A stretch of DNA of 64,000 nucleotides from Hoylesella timonensis 4401737 = DSM 22865 = JCM 15640 (GCF_000455445.1 NZ_HG417099.1:33959-97958); one strand, 5' to 3'; counted from the stretch's first letter, positions 17,721 to 28,180 are shown. Notes: generated from the sequence alone by a model not told the origin. Program-made: numbers and translations.

Positions 17721-19988
17721 ATGGATGAGCAAGATATGAAAGATACTCAAAAGCAGGTCGATGAAGATAAAATCATTCAAGACGCATTCCAACACCTGTT
17801 AGATACCTACTTGGCTTCGCGCCACAGAAAAAAGGTGGATATCATTACCAAAGCTTACAATTTTGCACGTCAAGCGCACAAAGGAGTACGGCGTCTTTCG
17901 GGTGAGCCTTATATCCTTCACCCTATTGCGGTTGCACAAATAGCCTGCGAGGAGATGGGGTTAGGGTCTACCAGTATCAGTTCTGCCCTTTTGCACGATG
18001 TGGTGGAAGACACAGATTATACGGTAGAAGACATCGAAAATATCTTTGGTCACAAAATCGCCCAAATTGTGGATGGACTCACGAAGATTAGCGGTGGCAT
18101 TTTTGGTGATAGAGCATCTGCCCAAGCGGAAAATTTCAAGAAGCTACTCCTCACCATGAGCGATGATATTCGCGTCATTCTCATCAAGATATGCGACCGC
18201 CTGCACAACATGCGCACCTTAGAGTCGCAACCCGCTAATAAACAATACAAGATTGCTGGAGAAACACTCTATATTTATGCGCCATTGGCAAACAGGTTAG
18301 GGCTGAACAAGATTAAGACCGAACTTGAAAATCTTAGTTTCAAATTCGAACATCCCGAAGAATATCAGGACATTACCAACAAACTTTCATTTACGAAAGA
18401 ACAGCGAGAACGCCTTTTCGAACAGTTTACAGGTCCGATTCGAGAGACACTCGACGCCATGGGTGTTGATTATGAAATAAAGGCTCGCGTCAAAAGTCCT
18501 TATTCGATATGGAATAAGATGCAAACCAAGCACATTACTTTTGACGAAATCTATGACATCTTGGCGGTTCGTATTATCTTCACACCACAAGTCAGAGAAG
18601 ACGAAATTAATGAATGTTTCAAAATATATGTGGCTATCAGTCGTATCTATAAGTCGCATCCCGACCGTCTTCGCGACTGGCTCAACCATCCCAAAGCCAA
18701 CGGATATCAAGCGCTGCACATTACCTTGATGAGCAAACAGGGACGCTGGATTGAGGTTCAAATCCGAAGTGACCGCATGAACGAGGTGGCAGAACAAGGA
18801 TTTGCGGCTCATTGGAAATACAAGGAAAATGGCGAATACACAGAAGATGAGGGCGAACTCAATGAGTGGTTACGAACTATCAAAGAGATTTTAGACGATC
18901 CGCAACCTGACGCAATGGATTTTTTGGATACAATTAAGCTGAATCTCTTCGCCTCTGAAATTTTTGTATTCACCCCTAAAGGCGAAATCAAGACCATGCC
19001 AGCAGGCTGTACTGCACTCGACTTTGCCTTCCAAATCCATACTCTCCTCGGCAGTCATTGCATTGGCGCCAAAGTCAATCATAAGTTGGTTCCGCTAAGT
19101 CATAAGCTCCAAAGTGGAGACCAAGTAGAGATTCTCACCAGTAAGTCGCAACGTGTACAACCCTCATGGCTCAATTTTGCCACAACAGCCAAAGCAAAGG
19201 GAAAGATTCAAGCCATGCTCAGGCGCGATAATCGCGAAAAACAAAAAGAGGGAGAGGTTATCCTTCGGGCTTGGTTGGAACGAAACGACATGGAGATGAC
19301 CATGGGTGTACTCAACAAACTGTGCGAATTTCATCATCTCAAGAAACACGAAAGTCTCTTCTTATGCATTGGTAACAAATCGATTATCCTAACCGAAAAA
19401 GATCTTGATGAGCTGCAAAACAAAAAGAAGGGTGGAACACCAAGCAAGTGGCTCAAGTATATTCCTTTCATTGGACACGACAAAAAAGGCGAAGAGCAGC
19501 AAACGGTTGAACCTTTAACCATCGAAGATTCCTACAATAAGAAAAAGCCTATCATTATTAACGATAGCAACATCGATTCGCTTATCTTCCCTAACTGCTG
19601 CCATCCCATACCCGGTGACGACATCTTAGGGTTTATTGACAATCAAAACCATGTGGAAATTCACAAGCGCAACTGTCCCGTTGCCAGCAAACTAAAGTCG
19701 AGTTATGGCAACAGACTGTTGGATGCGAAGTGGGATATGCTCAAGACAAGGTTCTTCGATGCCACGATAGAAATCAAGGGCATCGACCGAAAAGGCATAC
19801 TACACGATGTGGTGGATGTCATTTCGGACGAGATGAATGTCAATATGCACAAGATTACAATTTCCAGCAACGAAAATATTTTCAAGGGAATCATAGAAAT
19901 CAAAGTTCACGACCGTCAGGAGGTGAAGAATATCATCAATGGTTTGAAAAAGGTAAAAGGCATACAAGAACTGCAACAAATTATGTAA
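17721..19988 (+). CDS. RelA/SpoT family bifunctional (p)ppGpp synthetase/hydrolase
   Basis: A 755-aa long RSH enzyme controlling the stringent response. The hydrolase HD domain (about 50-200) has H-P-I-A-V-A and L-H-D-V-V-E-D-T with H92-D93. The synthetase domain (about 245-370) has Y-S-I-W-N-K-M and N-G-Y-Q-A-L-H from N327. The TGS domain (about 408-470) starts V-F-T-P-K-G, and the C-terminal ACT domain is at about 680-755. The hydrolase residues are intact, so it is probably bifunctional. It follows the transglycosylase by 25 nt and ends the parA operon. The 119-nt palindrome begins 22 nt after the stop. Confidence 0.95.
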   Translation: MDEQDMKDTQKQVDEDKIIQDAFQHLLDTYLASRHRKKVDIITKAYNFARQAHKGVRRLSGEPYILHPIAVAQIACEEMGLGSTSISSALLHDVVEDTDYTVEDIENIFGHKIAQIVDGLTKISGGIFGDRASAQAENFKKLLLTMSDDIRVILIKICDRLHNMRTLESQPANKQYKIAGETLYIYAPLANRLGLNKIKTELENLSFKFEHPEEYQDITNKLSFTKEQRERLFEQFTGPIRETLDAMGVDYEIKARVKSPYSIWNKMQTKHITFDEIYDILAVRIIFTPQVREDEINECFKIYVAISRIYKSHPDRLRDWLNHPKANGYQALHITLMSKQGRWIEVQIRSDRMNEVAEQGFAAHWKYKENGEYTEDEGELNEWLRTIKEILDDPQPDAMDFLDTIKLNLFASEIFVFTPKGEIKTMPAGCTALDFAFQIHTLLGSHCIGAKVNHKLVPLSHKLQSGDQVEILTSKSQRVQPSWLNFATTAKAKGKIQAMLRRDNREKQKEGEVILRAWLERNDMEMTMGVLNKLCEFHHLKKHESLFLCIGNKSIILTEKDLDELQNKKKGGTPSKWLKYIPFIGHDKKGEEQQTVEPLTIEDSYNKKKPIIINDSNIDSLIFPNCCHPIPGDDILGFIDNQNHVEIHKRNCPVASKLKSSYGNRLLDAKWDMLKTRFFDATIEIKGIDRKGILHDVVDVISDEMNVNMHKITISSNENIFKGIIEIKVHDRQEVKNIINGLKKVKGIQELQQIM

Positions 19989-20009
19989 AGGGCGGGTCTA
20001 TCAATTGGC

Positions 20010-20128
20010 TTTGTCAGATTGCGAGGCTGTTTTTGTGGTCAATTTGTTTAAGAGAGAAAGGAGTATAGCGAGCTATACGACTGAACGAACAAGCAGATTG
20101 AACCAAAAAGAGACCACAAGATGACAAA
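20010..20128. repeat. 119-nt imperfect palindrome after relA/spoT
   Basis: The element is centred near 20070 on the perfect core GTATAGC-GA-GCTATAC (20063-20078) and extends with matching arms to TTTGTCA (20010-20016) and TGACAAA (20122-20128). Between these, TTTTTG and TCAAT on the left have partners ATTGA and CAAAAAGAG on the right. It sits in the convergent gap between relA and the MerR gene. It could be a large bidirectional terminator, a structured RNA or a non-autonomous mobile repeat. Confidence 0.7.
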
Positions 20129-20214
20129 ACATAAATCGACCAACAGAAAAAAGCTTTACGGTGGTAATAGCCAGAACTGCCCTAAACGCTTAGTGAACGA
20201 GAACAAGCGTCTCC

Positions 20215-20565
20215 TCACACTATTACGTCCAGCTGCCTACGCAGTTCCTGCAATTCATCTCTAACAGAAAGCAGCGTATCCAAAATTTCAGAACTCGTTT
20301 CTACCCCCTTGCGGTTAGAACTCAACATCTTGCGAGCAGCGGACAGCTTAAACCCTCTGACCTTGACAAGGTTATAAATAATCCGAATGTCCTCAACATT
20401 GGCATCGGTATACTGTCGTACCTTGTTAGAACCCACCGTCTTTGGACGTAAATTAGGAAACTCTGTTTCCCAATATCTCAAGGTACTTTCGTTGATACCA
20501 AACATTTGGGCAACTTCCTTGATAGAATAATAGAGTTTTACATTCTTGTTTGCATTCAGTGCCAT
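20215..20565 (-). CDS. MerR family transcriptional regulator
   Basis: A 116-aa DNA-binding protein. The frame is open to 20619, but a -7 box at 20583-20590 makes the internal ATG at 20565 (M-A-L-N-A-N-K) the likely start. The MerR winged helix begins Y-Y-S-I-K-E-V-A-Q-M-F-G-I with T-L-R-Y-W-E-T-E-F-P. R-Q-Y-T-D-A-N-V and a helix with R-G-F-K-L-S-A-A-R follow. A short coiled coil ends the protein, and there is no metal or drug sensor domain with cysteines. Small MerR proteins of this kind are common in Bacteroidota; the target is unknown. Confidence 0.9.
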   Translation of the reverse strand: MALNANKNVKLYYSIKEVAQMFGINESTLRYWETEFPNLRPKTVGSNKVRQYTDANVEDIRIIYNLVKVRGFKLSAARKMLSSNRKGVETSSEILDTLLSVRDELQELRRQLDVIV

Positions 20566-20582
20566 GGCGATATATCTTTTTG

Positions 20583-20590
20583 CAAATGTA
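20583..20590 (-). promoter_or_regulatory. -7 promoter box for the MerR gene
   Basis: CAAATGTA on the plus strand is TACATTTG on the minus strand. It is 17 nt upstream of the chosen ATG and lies inside the longer open frame, which argues against the longer start. Confidence 0.5.
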
Positions 20591-20780
20591 GATAAAATTT
20601 TCGAATTATACGTCAGCAAAATAAAGAAAGCACTTTTTCTTTATCGGAAACATACGTTTACTGAATATGCTACGCCCTCCTTTCACATTTCTTTCATTCT
20701 TTCTCTCTCTGCATAAGTCCACCCATTGCTATCTCTGTGAAGCACCATTAAAATAAGTCACCAGCAGTTGTGTTGTTTGC

Positions 20781-20840
20781 ACACAACAATGACGGGCTGA
20801 AAGCCCAAAAGGTATATAGCCCAGAGCAACGCTCTGAGAG
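20781..20840 (+). repeat. Interspersed palindromic repeat, copy R1 (partial)
   Basis: It begins ACACAACAATGACGGGCTGA and carries the two hairpins GGGCTGAAAGCCC and CAGAGCAACGCTCTG, joined by AAAAGGTATATAGCC. The third hairpin seen in R2 and R4 is missing. A decayed relative with GGGCAGAAAGCC lies at about 20876-20900. Confidence 0.75.
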
Positions 20841-20960
20841 AGATATCAACAGTGGATGTGGTTTACCTCTTAGCAAAAACGGGCAGAAAGCCAAGCAAGG
20901 ATATATCTCATGGTAATACCGTTTAGGAAATATCTCCAGCAATTGTGCTATTTACATTGC

Positions 20961-21060
20961 CGCAAAAACGGGCTGAAAGCCCAAAAGGAATATAGCCCAG
21001 AGCAACGCTCTGGGTACAAGTTGTCCAACTATTTAGCGCTCTGAAAGAGCAAAAGGAAAG
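20961..21060 (+). repeat. Interspersed palindromic repeat, copy R2 (full)
   Basis: Three hairpins come in a fixed order: GGGCTGAAAGCCC (20970-20982), CCCAGAGCAACGCTCTGGG (20996-21014) and GCTCTGAAAGAGC (21038-21050). The linkers contain AAAAGGAATATAG, and AAAAGGAA follows the last hairpin. Confidence 0.8.
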
Positions 21061-21087
21061 ATAAAAACAATGCCTCACTGCCTCCTG

Positions 21088-21173
21088 TTGCGCTTACAGC
21101 GCGCCAATGAATTGATAACCTTTTACCCAGGGCGAATGCCCTGGGCTATAATCCTATTGGGGCTTCGCCCCGC
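21088..21173 (-). repeat. Interspersed palindromic repeat, copy R3 (inverted, covarying)
   Basis: Read on the minus strand, the same three-hairpin order appears but with changed and compensated stems: GGGGCGAAGCCCC for the first, CCCAGGGCATTCGCCCTGGG for the second and GCGCTGTAAGCGC for the third. Stem sequences differ from R2 while pairing is kept. That points to selection for the structures rather than for the sequence. Confidence 0.7.
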
Positions 21174-21570
21174 CACTGCCCGTAACCATGACTGTTGCAA
21201 TACAGGCTATTGCCTTTATTCATTGGATGCACTGCCTGCCGCTACAAAATTTTTCGAGATTATACGACACGTCCGTGTCGTTCCGTGCCATTCCGTTGCG
21301 ATGATGAGAAATGTTACTTCCGTTTCATCACAGCAGCAGTTCCGCGACTTGCATCCTTTCAAAAGGTTTTAGCGGCAATGCGGGCTTAACACGAATAGGA
21401 TGAGGAAAGGAACTTGTTCAATCACATTCCGTACCACACTTGATTATGAATTCTCCTCTCCACCTTGAAAGAGAACTTTATTTTTTTTCGAACTTCGCCC
21501 CGCCATTGCACGACACATCGGCTGCTGCGCAGTAACATTGAATTCATCACCATTTACTATGGAGAATTGG

Positions 21571-21670
21571 CACACAACAATGACGGGCTGAAAGCCCAAA
21601 AGGAATATAGCCCAGAGCAACGCTCTGGGTACGGTTGAACTTCTATTTAGCGCTCTGAAAGAGCAAAAGG
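21571..21670 (+). repeat. Interspersed palindromic repeat, copy R4 (full)
   Basis: It is near-identical to R2 in all three hairpins and linkers and starts with the same CACACAACAATGACGGGCTG as R1. A fragment of the R3 type (CTTCGCCCCGCC) lies nearby at about 21494-21505. Confidence 0.8.
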
Positions 21671-21910
21671 AATGGAAAAATTGTGCCGCTCAATCTCCTG
21701 CTGTGCATTGTCATTTTTATTGACAACAGCACCAAAATGCTGGCGATATTTACAAACAACATATACCTCGGGCGAAAATACGCCAAAAATGGGGAACTTT
21801 GATAACGACTTATGAATCAACATATTAACAAAAACCGACAAATAAAAGCAGGGATTACACCAATGCTTCAAATCCTAAAACATTCATTTTGAGGCGTTAT
21901 CTACTGTTTC

Positions 21911-22028
21911 CAATGCCATTAAGTCATGCAAATAACGATGCTAAAGCATGCTAATAACGGCATTATCTCAATGCTTCAACCCCAGTGAAGCATGCTAAGA
22001 CACCTTTCAAGGCATGAATTCATGCCTT
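21911..22028. repeat. Cluster of GCATG-type palindromes upstream of alaS
   Basis: Several exact inverted repeats lie in 118 nt: ATGCTaaAGCAT (21938-21949), ATGCTTCA paired with TGAAGCAT (21971-21993), and the 20-bp perfect palindrome AAGGCATGAATTCATGCCTT (22009-22028). AATGCC and GGCATT bracket the first part. No coding frame is evident. The whole 20.6-22.2 kb stretch appears gene-free. Confidence 0.6.
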
Positions 22029-22210
22029 CAATCCCTTTTCGTTTCTCTATTTTGAGAATTTCTACAACTCTCCTTTTTGTCATTTTTTAAGACAAAATCC
22101 ACTCTTTTCCACCCTACTGTGTAATCCATTTTCCCAAATAGACATTTGATATTCGGTTAATCTCGTCATGCTTTTATCCAAAGAGCCTCGTACCAATTTC
22201 AACCGATAAT

Positions 22211-22242
22211 TTTGGTGCTTCCTGCTTTTTTTTATAATTTTG
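22211..22242 (+). promoter_or_regulatory. Full -33/-7 promoter for alaS
   Basis: TTTG at 22211-22214 and TAATTTTG at 22235-22242 are 20 nt apart, which fits the Bacteroidota -33 TTTG / -7 TAnnTTTG layout. It lies about 50 nt before the alaS ATG. Confidence 0.7.
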
Positions 22243-22293
22243 CTCCTTCATAAAGAAGTGAAACATTTACACATTGCACGAACAAAAATATAA

Positions 22294-24921
22294 ATGACAA
22301 TGATGACAGCAAACGAGATACGTGAATCGTTCAAGAAATTCTTTGAGTCGAAAGGACACACCATCGTGGCTTCGGCACCCATGGTGATCAAAGACGACCC
22401 CACCCTGATGTTTACCAATGCAGGCATGAACCAATGGAAGGATATCATCCTTGGCAACAAACAACCGGAACCACGCCGCAGAGCCGACTCGCAGAAATGC
22501 CTCCGCGTGAGCGGAAAGCACAACGACCTTGAGGAGGTGGGACGAGACACTTACCACCACACCATGTTCGAGATGCTCGGCAACTGGAGCTTTGGCGACT
22601 ACTTTAAGGAAGGCGCCATTGACTATGCGTGGGAATATTTGGTGGACGTGCTGCACTTGGACCCAAAAGATTTGTATGTGACGGTGTTTGAAGGCTCACC
22701 CGAAGAAAACATTCCACACGACAGCGAGGCAGAGAAGTATTGGCGCAAGCACCTGCCTGCCGACCATATCATCAATGGCAACAAGCACGACAACTTTTGG
22801 GAAATGGGTGACACAGGACCTTGCGGTCCTTGTTCGGAGATACACGTAGACTCGCGTTCGGACGAAGAAAAAGCCCAACTACCCGGCCGGGAGTTGGTGA
22901 ACAAGGATCATCCACAGGTCATCGAGATTTGGAACATCGTATTCATGCAGTTCAATCGCAAAGCCGATGGTTCTTTGGAGCCACTCTCCATGAACGTTAT
23001 CGATACCGGAATGGGATTCGAGCGATTAGTCAGAATGCTGCAAGGAAAGAATTCCAACTACGACACCGACATCTTTCAGCCATTCATCCATGAGATGGAA
23101 CGCCTGTCGGGCAAGAAATATGGTGAGCAGGAAGATGTAGACGTGGCGATGCGTGTAGTGGCTGACCACCTTAGAGCCGTAGCCTTCTCCATCGCTGACG
23201 GGCAACTACCCAGCAATGCCAAAGCGGGTTACGTCATTCGCCGCATCCTCCGCCGTGCCGTTCGCTATGCTTACACGTTCTTGGGGCAGCGCGAAGCCTT
23301 TGTATATAAGTTGCTCCCAGTACTCGTAGACGAAATGGGAGGAGCATATCCTGAACTCGTTGCCCAACGTGAGTTGATTGGCAAGGTGATGAAAGAAGAG
23401 GAAGACTCGTTCTTGCGGACACTCGAAAAGGGTATCAACCTATTGAGCAACGCCATGGACGAGCTGAAAAAAGCAGGCAAGACGCAAATCGATGGCGAAC
23501 AAGCCTTCCGTCTTTTCGATACCTATGGTTTTCCACTCGATCTCACAGAATTGATATGCAGAGAGCACGGATTCAGCGTTGACGAGCAACAGTTCCATGC
23601 AGAAATGCAGAAACAGAAAGACCGTGCCCGCAATGCAGCGCAAGTAGAAAACAGCGACTGGGTAGAAATAAGACAAGGCGAACAGCAGTTTGTGGGCTAT
23701 GACTATACCGAATACGAATGCCACATCTTGAAGTATCGCAAGGTAACCCAGAAAAAAAATAGTTTTTACGAGGTCATCTTGGACTTCACACCCTTCTATG
23801 GAGAAATGGGAGGACAGGTAGGCGACCAAGGTGTCTTGGTGAGCGAGCACGAGACGGTGGACGTGATAGACACCAAACGCGAGAACAACCAAAGCATTCA
23901 CATCATTAAGCAACTGCCACAACATCCCGAGGCTGACTTCATGGCTTGCGTGGATACCGACAAACGTGACGCCTGTGCGGCAAACCATACAGCCACTCAC
24001 CTACTGGATTATGCACTCAAGCAGGTGCTTGGCGACCATGTGGAGCAAAAAGGATCGTATGTATCGCCCGACACGCTGCGCTTCGATTTCTCGCATTTCC
24101 AAAAGGTGACCGACGAGGAAATCAGACAGGTAGAGCGGTTGGTAAACGACCTCATTCGTCAAGACATCCCCTTGGACGAACATCGTGACACTCCAATAGA
24201 AGAGGCGAAAGAAATGGGAGCCGTTGCATTGTTTGGTGAAAAATATGGCGACAAGGTGCGAGTAGTGCGCTTCGGACCGTCATGTGAGTTCTGTGGAGGT
24301 ATTCACGCCAAGAGTACAGGACGCATCGGACTGTTCAAAATCCTATCCGAAAGTTCGGTAGCTGCTGGTGTTCGTCGTTTTGAAGCCATTACTGGTCGCA
24401 AATGCGAAGAAGCCATGTATGCCATAGAAGACACGGTGAAGGCCATCCGCAGCTTATTCAATAATGCCAAGGACTTGAAAGGAGTCATCGAAAAGTACAT
24501 GGACGAACACGACACCATGCGCAAGGAGATAGAACAGTTCCAAGCACAAGCGGTGCAAAGAACCAAAGACGAACTCATCAGACGTGCTGAGACTATCAAT
24601 GGCGTTACCGTCATCAAGGCAGTATTGCCTATCGATGGCAACGCTGCCAAGGACTTGGTGTTCAAGATTCGTGAGGCCATACCGTCGCATTTGCTTTGCG
24701 TCATCGGTTCTACGGCACATCAAAAGCCACTTCTGAGTGTTATGCTGAGCGAAGATATGGTGAAAGACCACGGATTGAATGCAGGTCAAATGGTTCGTGA
24801 GGCAGCCAAACTCATTCAGGGAGGCGGTGGCGGACAACCTCATTTTGCATCGGCCGGTGGAAAGAACGTGGATGGCATCAGCGCTGCAGTCGACAAAGTT
24901 ATTGAGTTGGCGCACCTATAA
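22294..24921 (+). CDS. alaS: Alanine--tRNA ligase
   Basis: An 875-aa class II synthetase that charges tRNA-Ala and edits mischarged Ser and Gly. The catalytic domain has [10 protein letters not shown], then [12 protein letters not shown] and G-M-G-F-E-R. The editing domain shows the zinc ligands H-x-x-x-H in N-H-T-A-T-H-L-L and C-E-F-C-G-G-I-H. The C-Ala end has [10 protein letters not shown]. The start may be 6-9 nt further in (M-M-T-A-N-E). It is transcribed alone, with a promoter 50 nt upstream and a strong terminator. Confidence 0.97.
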   Translation: MTMMTANEIRESFKKFFESKGHTIVASAPMVIKDDPTLMFTNAGMNQWKDIILGNKQPEPRRRADSQKCLRVSGKHNDLEEVGRDTYHHTMFEMLGNWSFGDYFKEGAIDYAWEYLVDVLHLDPKDLYVTVFEGSPEENIPHDSEAEKYWRKHLPADHIINGNKHDNFWEMGDTGPCGPCSEIHVDSRSDEEKAQLPGRELVNKDHPQVIEIWNIVFMQFNRKADGSLEPLSMNVIDTGMGFERLVRMLQGKNSNYDTDIFQPFIHEMERLSGKKYGEQEDVDVAMRVVADHLRAVAFSIADGQLPSNAKAGYVIRRILRRAVRYAYTFLGQREAFVYKLLPVLVDEMGGAYPELVAQRELIGKVMKEEEDSFLRTLEKGINLLSNAMDELKKAGKTQIDGEQAFRLFDTYGFPLDLTELICREHGFSVDEQQFHAEMQKQKDRARNAAQVENSDWVEIRQGEQQFVGYDYTEYECHILKYRKVTQKKNSFYEVILDFTPFYGEMGGQVGDQGVLVSEHETVDVIDTKRENNQSIHIIKQLPQHPEADFMACVDTDKRDACAANHTATHLLDYALKQVLGDHVEQKGSYVSPDTLRFDFSHFQKVTDEEIRQVERLVNDLIRQDIPLDEHRDTPIEEAKEMGAVALFGEKYGDKVRVVRFGPSCEFCGGIHAKSTGRIGLFKILSESSVAAGVRRFEAITGRKCEEAMYAIEDTVKAIRSLFNNAKDLKGVIEKYMDEHDTMRKEIEQFQAQAVQRTKDELIRRAETINGVTVIKAVLPIDGNAAKDLVFKIREAIPSHLLCVIGSTAHQKPLLSVMLSEDMVKDHGLNAGQMVREAAKLIQGGGGGQPHFASAGGKNVDGISAAVDKVIELAHL

Positions 24922-24971
24922 ATAAAGATCATCATCAAAGGCAAATGCCTCTTTCGATAGGATATTTTCAT

Positions 24972-25012
24972 AAAAACCGCATCTCCATAATATTGAGATG
25001 CGGTTTTTGTTT
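24972..25012 (+). terminator. Rho-independent terminator after alaS
   Basis: A 14-bp perfect stem (AAAAACCGCATCTC at 24972-24985, GAGATGCGGTTTTT at 24995-25008) is followed by a T-rich run. The remaining 370 nt before the next gene are AT-rich and hold only a promoter box. Confidence 0.9.
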
Positions 25013-25291
25013 TTATTTTCTACATCGCCTATACCATATAAGAAAGGTATCACAAACAAACAATCTTTTACTAACAACCTGCAAAATATCAACATCTTAG
25101 TCCAAACATCCAAAATACCACCATTGGAAATCGCTCGAAAACTATTACCCAAACTATTTTTTGATACAGGATAGTCTCATGCGTACACCCACATAATGAC
25201 ATTTGATAAAAATATCGATGTTACGCTCAATTATCATATCAAAAAGGTAATTGTATTTGAACATAATATCATTTATTTGAAAAAAAAGGTG

Positions 25292-25299
25292 TATTTTTG
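25292..25299 (+). promoter_or_regulatory. -7 promoter box for the papain-like gene
   Basis: TATTTTTG matches TAnnTTTG and lies 89 nt upstream of the ATG at 25388. Confidence 0.5.
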
Positions 25300-25387
25300 C
25301 AATATCTTATAGAAATAATTGAACAAATCAATTATCATATAAGAATGTAGGAAATTACTAACCATCCTTATCATAATAACAACATTC

Positions 25388-28021
25388 ATGAAGTATCAAC
25401 TTTTACTACTTGCATTTTTATCTTCTGCCCTTGGCACTTCAGCACAACAGTTTGAGAAAGTGGACAAGAGCAAATACAAGGATTATTCACCTATTTACGT
25501 CCCAGACCCTTCGCTGATGCGTAATGTCAGTGGAAAAGCTGGCAAAGTAGGCATGCGCACCCGTGCGACGCGCGCCCCGCTGCCCGCTTATGTCAACAAT
25601 GCCAATGCCAAATGGTTTCCACCTATCTTCGGACAAACAGGTGGGTCGTGTGGTGCATCATCACGTATTGGCTACATGATGACATACGAATGGAATGCTT
25701 TTAGGCTCTCAGATGCATCGAAGATTGAACATCGATTGCCGCCACATTTTGAGTATCCGTTTCCGTACAATGGACTCAGCAAAGACCACATGGCACAGTA
25801 TATAGGCTATCCTACTGGCGATGTGTACGGAGGTTGGGACATAAGCAGTATTTACGGAGCATACGAAGTTGATTCTAATGATGCTGGATGGATGCAAGGT
25901 TATGACAGTTGGCACAACGCCATGTTCAACCGCATCACTGGAACGGCTAACTTTCCCAAAGGGTCGAACACCCCTGAGGGAATGGAAGCCATCAAACGTT
26001 GGCTATTCAACCATAATGGTGACCCCTCATGGCCTACCATTACCGATGAAAATGGTACCCATATTGTAGGTGGCATTGCTGGTTTGGGCTGTGGTATATC
26101 GGGCTGCGTCATGCAAAAAGTAGCCGATGTGGAAGCCAACAGAAAGGCAGGCGTCGTTGGTAAACATTACATCGAGAGGTGGAGGTTTGACACTGCCGAC
26201 CACGCCATTACCTTAGTGGGCTACGATGACCGTGTGGTGTTCGACTTAGACAAGAATGGCGTATATGGCGAGGAAAAGAATCGCTTAGGTCAAGACGAGC
26301 GAGGCGCATGGATTTTTGCCAACTCATGGGGCGATTGGGCAGATAAAGGATTGTGCTACGTACCCTATCCCATGGCAGGAGGAGTAACCAACAGCAAGAC
26401 GGACAAACACATCTTGACCAATGAAGACGGCTCAAAAGTAGAGGTATATACGGGTGGCGGCTGGTGGCCAGAGGTGTACTACCTACGCCAGAACTATGTG
26501 CCACAACAGACCATGAAAGTAACTATGCAATACAGCAAGCGGTCGGAAATCAGCGTGAAGGTAGGCGTAAGTGAGGACCCCACGGCTACAAAACCACAAA
26601 AAGAGTCTGTGTTTAGGTATATCAACTATACCGGCGATGGGGATAAAGACCCTGCTGATGCCGAAACACCGCTACTTGGACGATGGGCGGATGGCAAAAT
26701 GCATCACGAGCCAATGGAGTTTGGCGTAGACTTGACCGACCTTTGTGAAGGAATAGACTTTTCACGCCCCATAAAATTTTTCCTCACCATCAACAGTAAG
26801 GGTACCGCAACGGGTAAAGGAAGTGTGAAATCGGTAAGCATCATCGACTATGCTATGAACGAAAAGGGTGTGGAAATGCCTATATGCACAGAAGACGTTC
26901 CTATTAAGAACGGTGGACAGACCACTTGTGTGTCGGGTGTAGTGACGCAAGAATCGGTTAATGCGCCCTACAACTTAGCATTCGATGACAACAAACAGCT
27001 TACATGGGCTGAGCCTGTGAACGGATTGTCCAAGCCTGAGACATATATTGTTTACCAAAACGGAAATAAAATCACAGAGACAACATCCACCCATTATGCA
27101 CCAACATCAACAGACGGATCTTTCTATGTAAAGGCTTCATACAAGATAAATGGCAAGCAAAAGCTAAGTGCTGCTTCCAACTCGGCAGCATTGCCACAAA
27201 ATGCAGATGCCGTTTACGACAACGATGTTCAGCAATTCAAAAGTAGCGGAGGGTTCGTTGTGCCCAACGTAACATCCAAGCCCCACCAAAAATTTACGAT
27301 AGAGTATTGGCTCAAGCCTTCATCTGTATACAACTGGAACCAAAAAGTTGATGCTGGATGGGGTACATTCTGGCTACATGCCAACAACAACCGTACACTT
27401 ACTTTTGGCTGGAACACGCAAAATGGCAACCGAAGCGACTCTGAACCCATTTTACAGACCAACAAATGGACACACATCGCATTGGTAATCGATGGGAACA
27501 CCATGACACTGTATGCCAATGGCGAACGCAAGGGGCAATTCAGCTCACAGTTCCACAGTGGCATGCCTGCCATCTCGGATGGACTTCTTTTTGGGGCAAC
27601 CAATAACGATGGATTGCATGGATGCATTGACGACCTGCGAATATGGGAAGTAGCTCGTACTGCACAAGAGATAAAAGACAACTACCAAACCCCTATTGCC
27701 AATCCAGGAAGTGAGAAGGGATTGTTAGCTTATTTCAAAATGAACACCATCAAAAAGAAGGGACGCACACTCTTGGTTGATGCAGCCCACGGCAACCATG
27801 CCAAATTCTTGCCTAATGGCACACACAACACAGCACAAGCAAACAATGAGACCATTCGTAAACAAGCCTTACCCTCTGCTACCATTCAAGGACCAACACA
27901 GGTAAACAAGAGCGATGTAGTTACATTATCGTCTACGACATCGGTAGGTGTCATGAAGAGAACATGGACAGCCACAGGTGCAACACCTGCACAAACCACG
28001 GCACACTATGCAAGTTTCTAA
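25388..28021 (+). CDS. Secreted papain-like (C1A) cysteine peptidase, N-terminal part
   Basis: This is the 877-aa part before an in-frame TAA. A signal peptide spans 1-19. A C1A papain domain (about 65-340) has Q83 and C88 in F-G-Q-T-G-G-S-C-G-A-S-S, H272 in D-H-A-I-T-L-V-G-Y-D-D and N312 in F-A-N-S-W-G-D-W, so the catalytic set is complete. An FN3-like domain follows (about 522-602), then a LamG/concanavalin-like domain (about 605-768, W-L-K-P ... D-D-L-R-I-W). The first strands of a PKD domain start near 830 and are cut at 877. A digestive or host-directed surface protease is likely. The catalytic domain would be made, but without the C-terminal anchoring or secretion tail. Confidence 0.85.
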   Translation: MKYQLLLLAFLSSALGTSAQQFEKVDKSKYKDYSPIYVPDPSLMRNVSGKAGKVGMRTRATRAPLPAYVNNANAKWFPPIFGQTGGSCGASSRIGYMMTYEWNAFRLSDASKIEHRLPPHFEYPFPYNGLSKDHMAQYIGYPTGDVYGGWDISSIYGAYEVDSNDAGWMQGYDSWHNAMFNRITGTANFPKGSNTPEGMEAIKRWLFNHNGDPSWPTITDENGTHIVGGIAGLGCGISGCVMQKVADVEANRKAGVVGKHYIERWRFDTADHAITLVGYDDRVVFDLDKNGVYGEEKNRLGQDERGAWIFANSWGDWADKGLCYVPYPMAGGVTNSKTDKHILTNEDGSKVEVYTGGGWWPEVYYLRQNYVPQQTMKVTMQYSKRSEISVKVGVSEDPTATKPQKESVFRYINYTGDGDKDPADAETPLLGRWADGKMHHEPMEFGVDLTDLCEGIDFSRPIKFFLTINSKGTATGKGSVKSVSIIDYAMNEKGVEMPICTEDVPIKNGGQTTCVSGVVTQESVNAPYNLAFDDNKQLTWAEPVNGLSKPETYIVYQNGNKITETTSTHYAPTSTDGSFYVKASYKINGKQKLSAASNSAALPQNADAVYDNDVQQFKSSGGFVVPNVTSKPHQKFTIEYWLKPSSVYNWNQKVDAGWGTFWLHANNNRTLTFGWNTQNGNRSDSEPILQTNKWTHIALVIDGNTMTLYANGERKGQFSSQFHSGMPAISDGLLFGATNNDGLHGCIDDLRIWEVARTAQEIKDNYQTPIANPGSEKGLLAYFKMNTIKKKGRTLLVDAAHGNHAKFLPNGTHNTAQANNETIRKQALPSATIQGPTQVNKSDVVTLSSTTSVGVMKRTWTATGATPAQTTAHYASF

Positions 28022-28180
28022 TTCAATGCAGCAGGTAACCAAACCGTTACACTGACAACAACCGACATCAATGGGCAAACGCAGCAGACAACCCACCAAG
28101 TCAACGTCAAAGCCATAGAACCTTCGGCAGACTTTACGATAACCAACAAGACAGTAAAGGCATCCGAACGGGTATCATTC

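Noticed and set aside
20781-21670. CRISPR array
   Set aside because: The repeats are long, palindromic and irregularly spaced, one is inverted, and no cas genes are near.
23440-24000. 186-codon frame opposite alaS
   Set aside because: It is antisense to the alanyl-tRNA synthetase coding region and has no recognisable domain.
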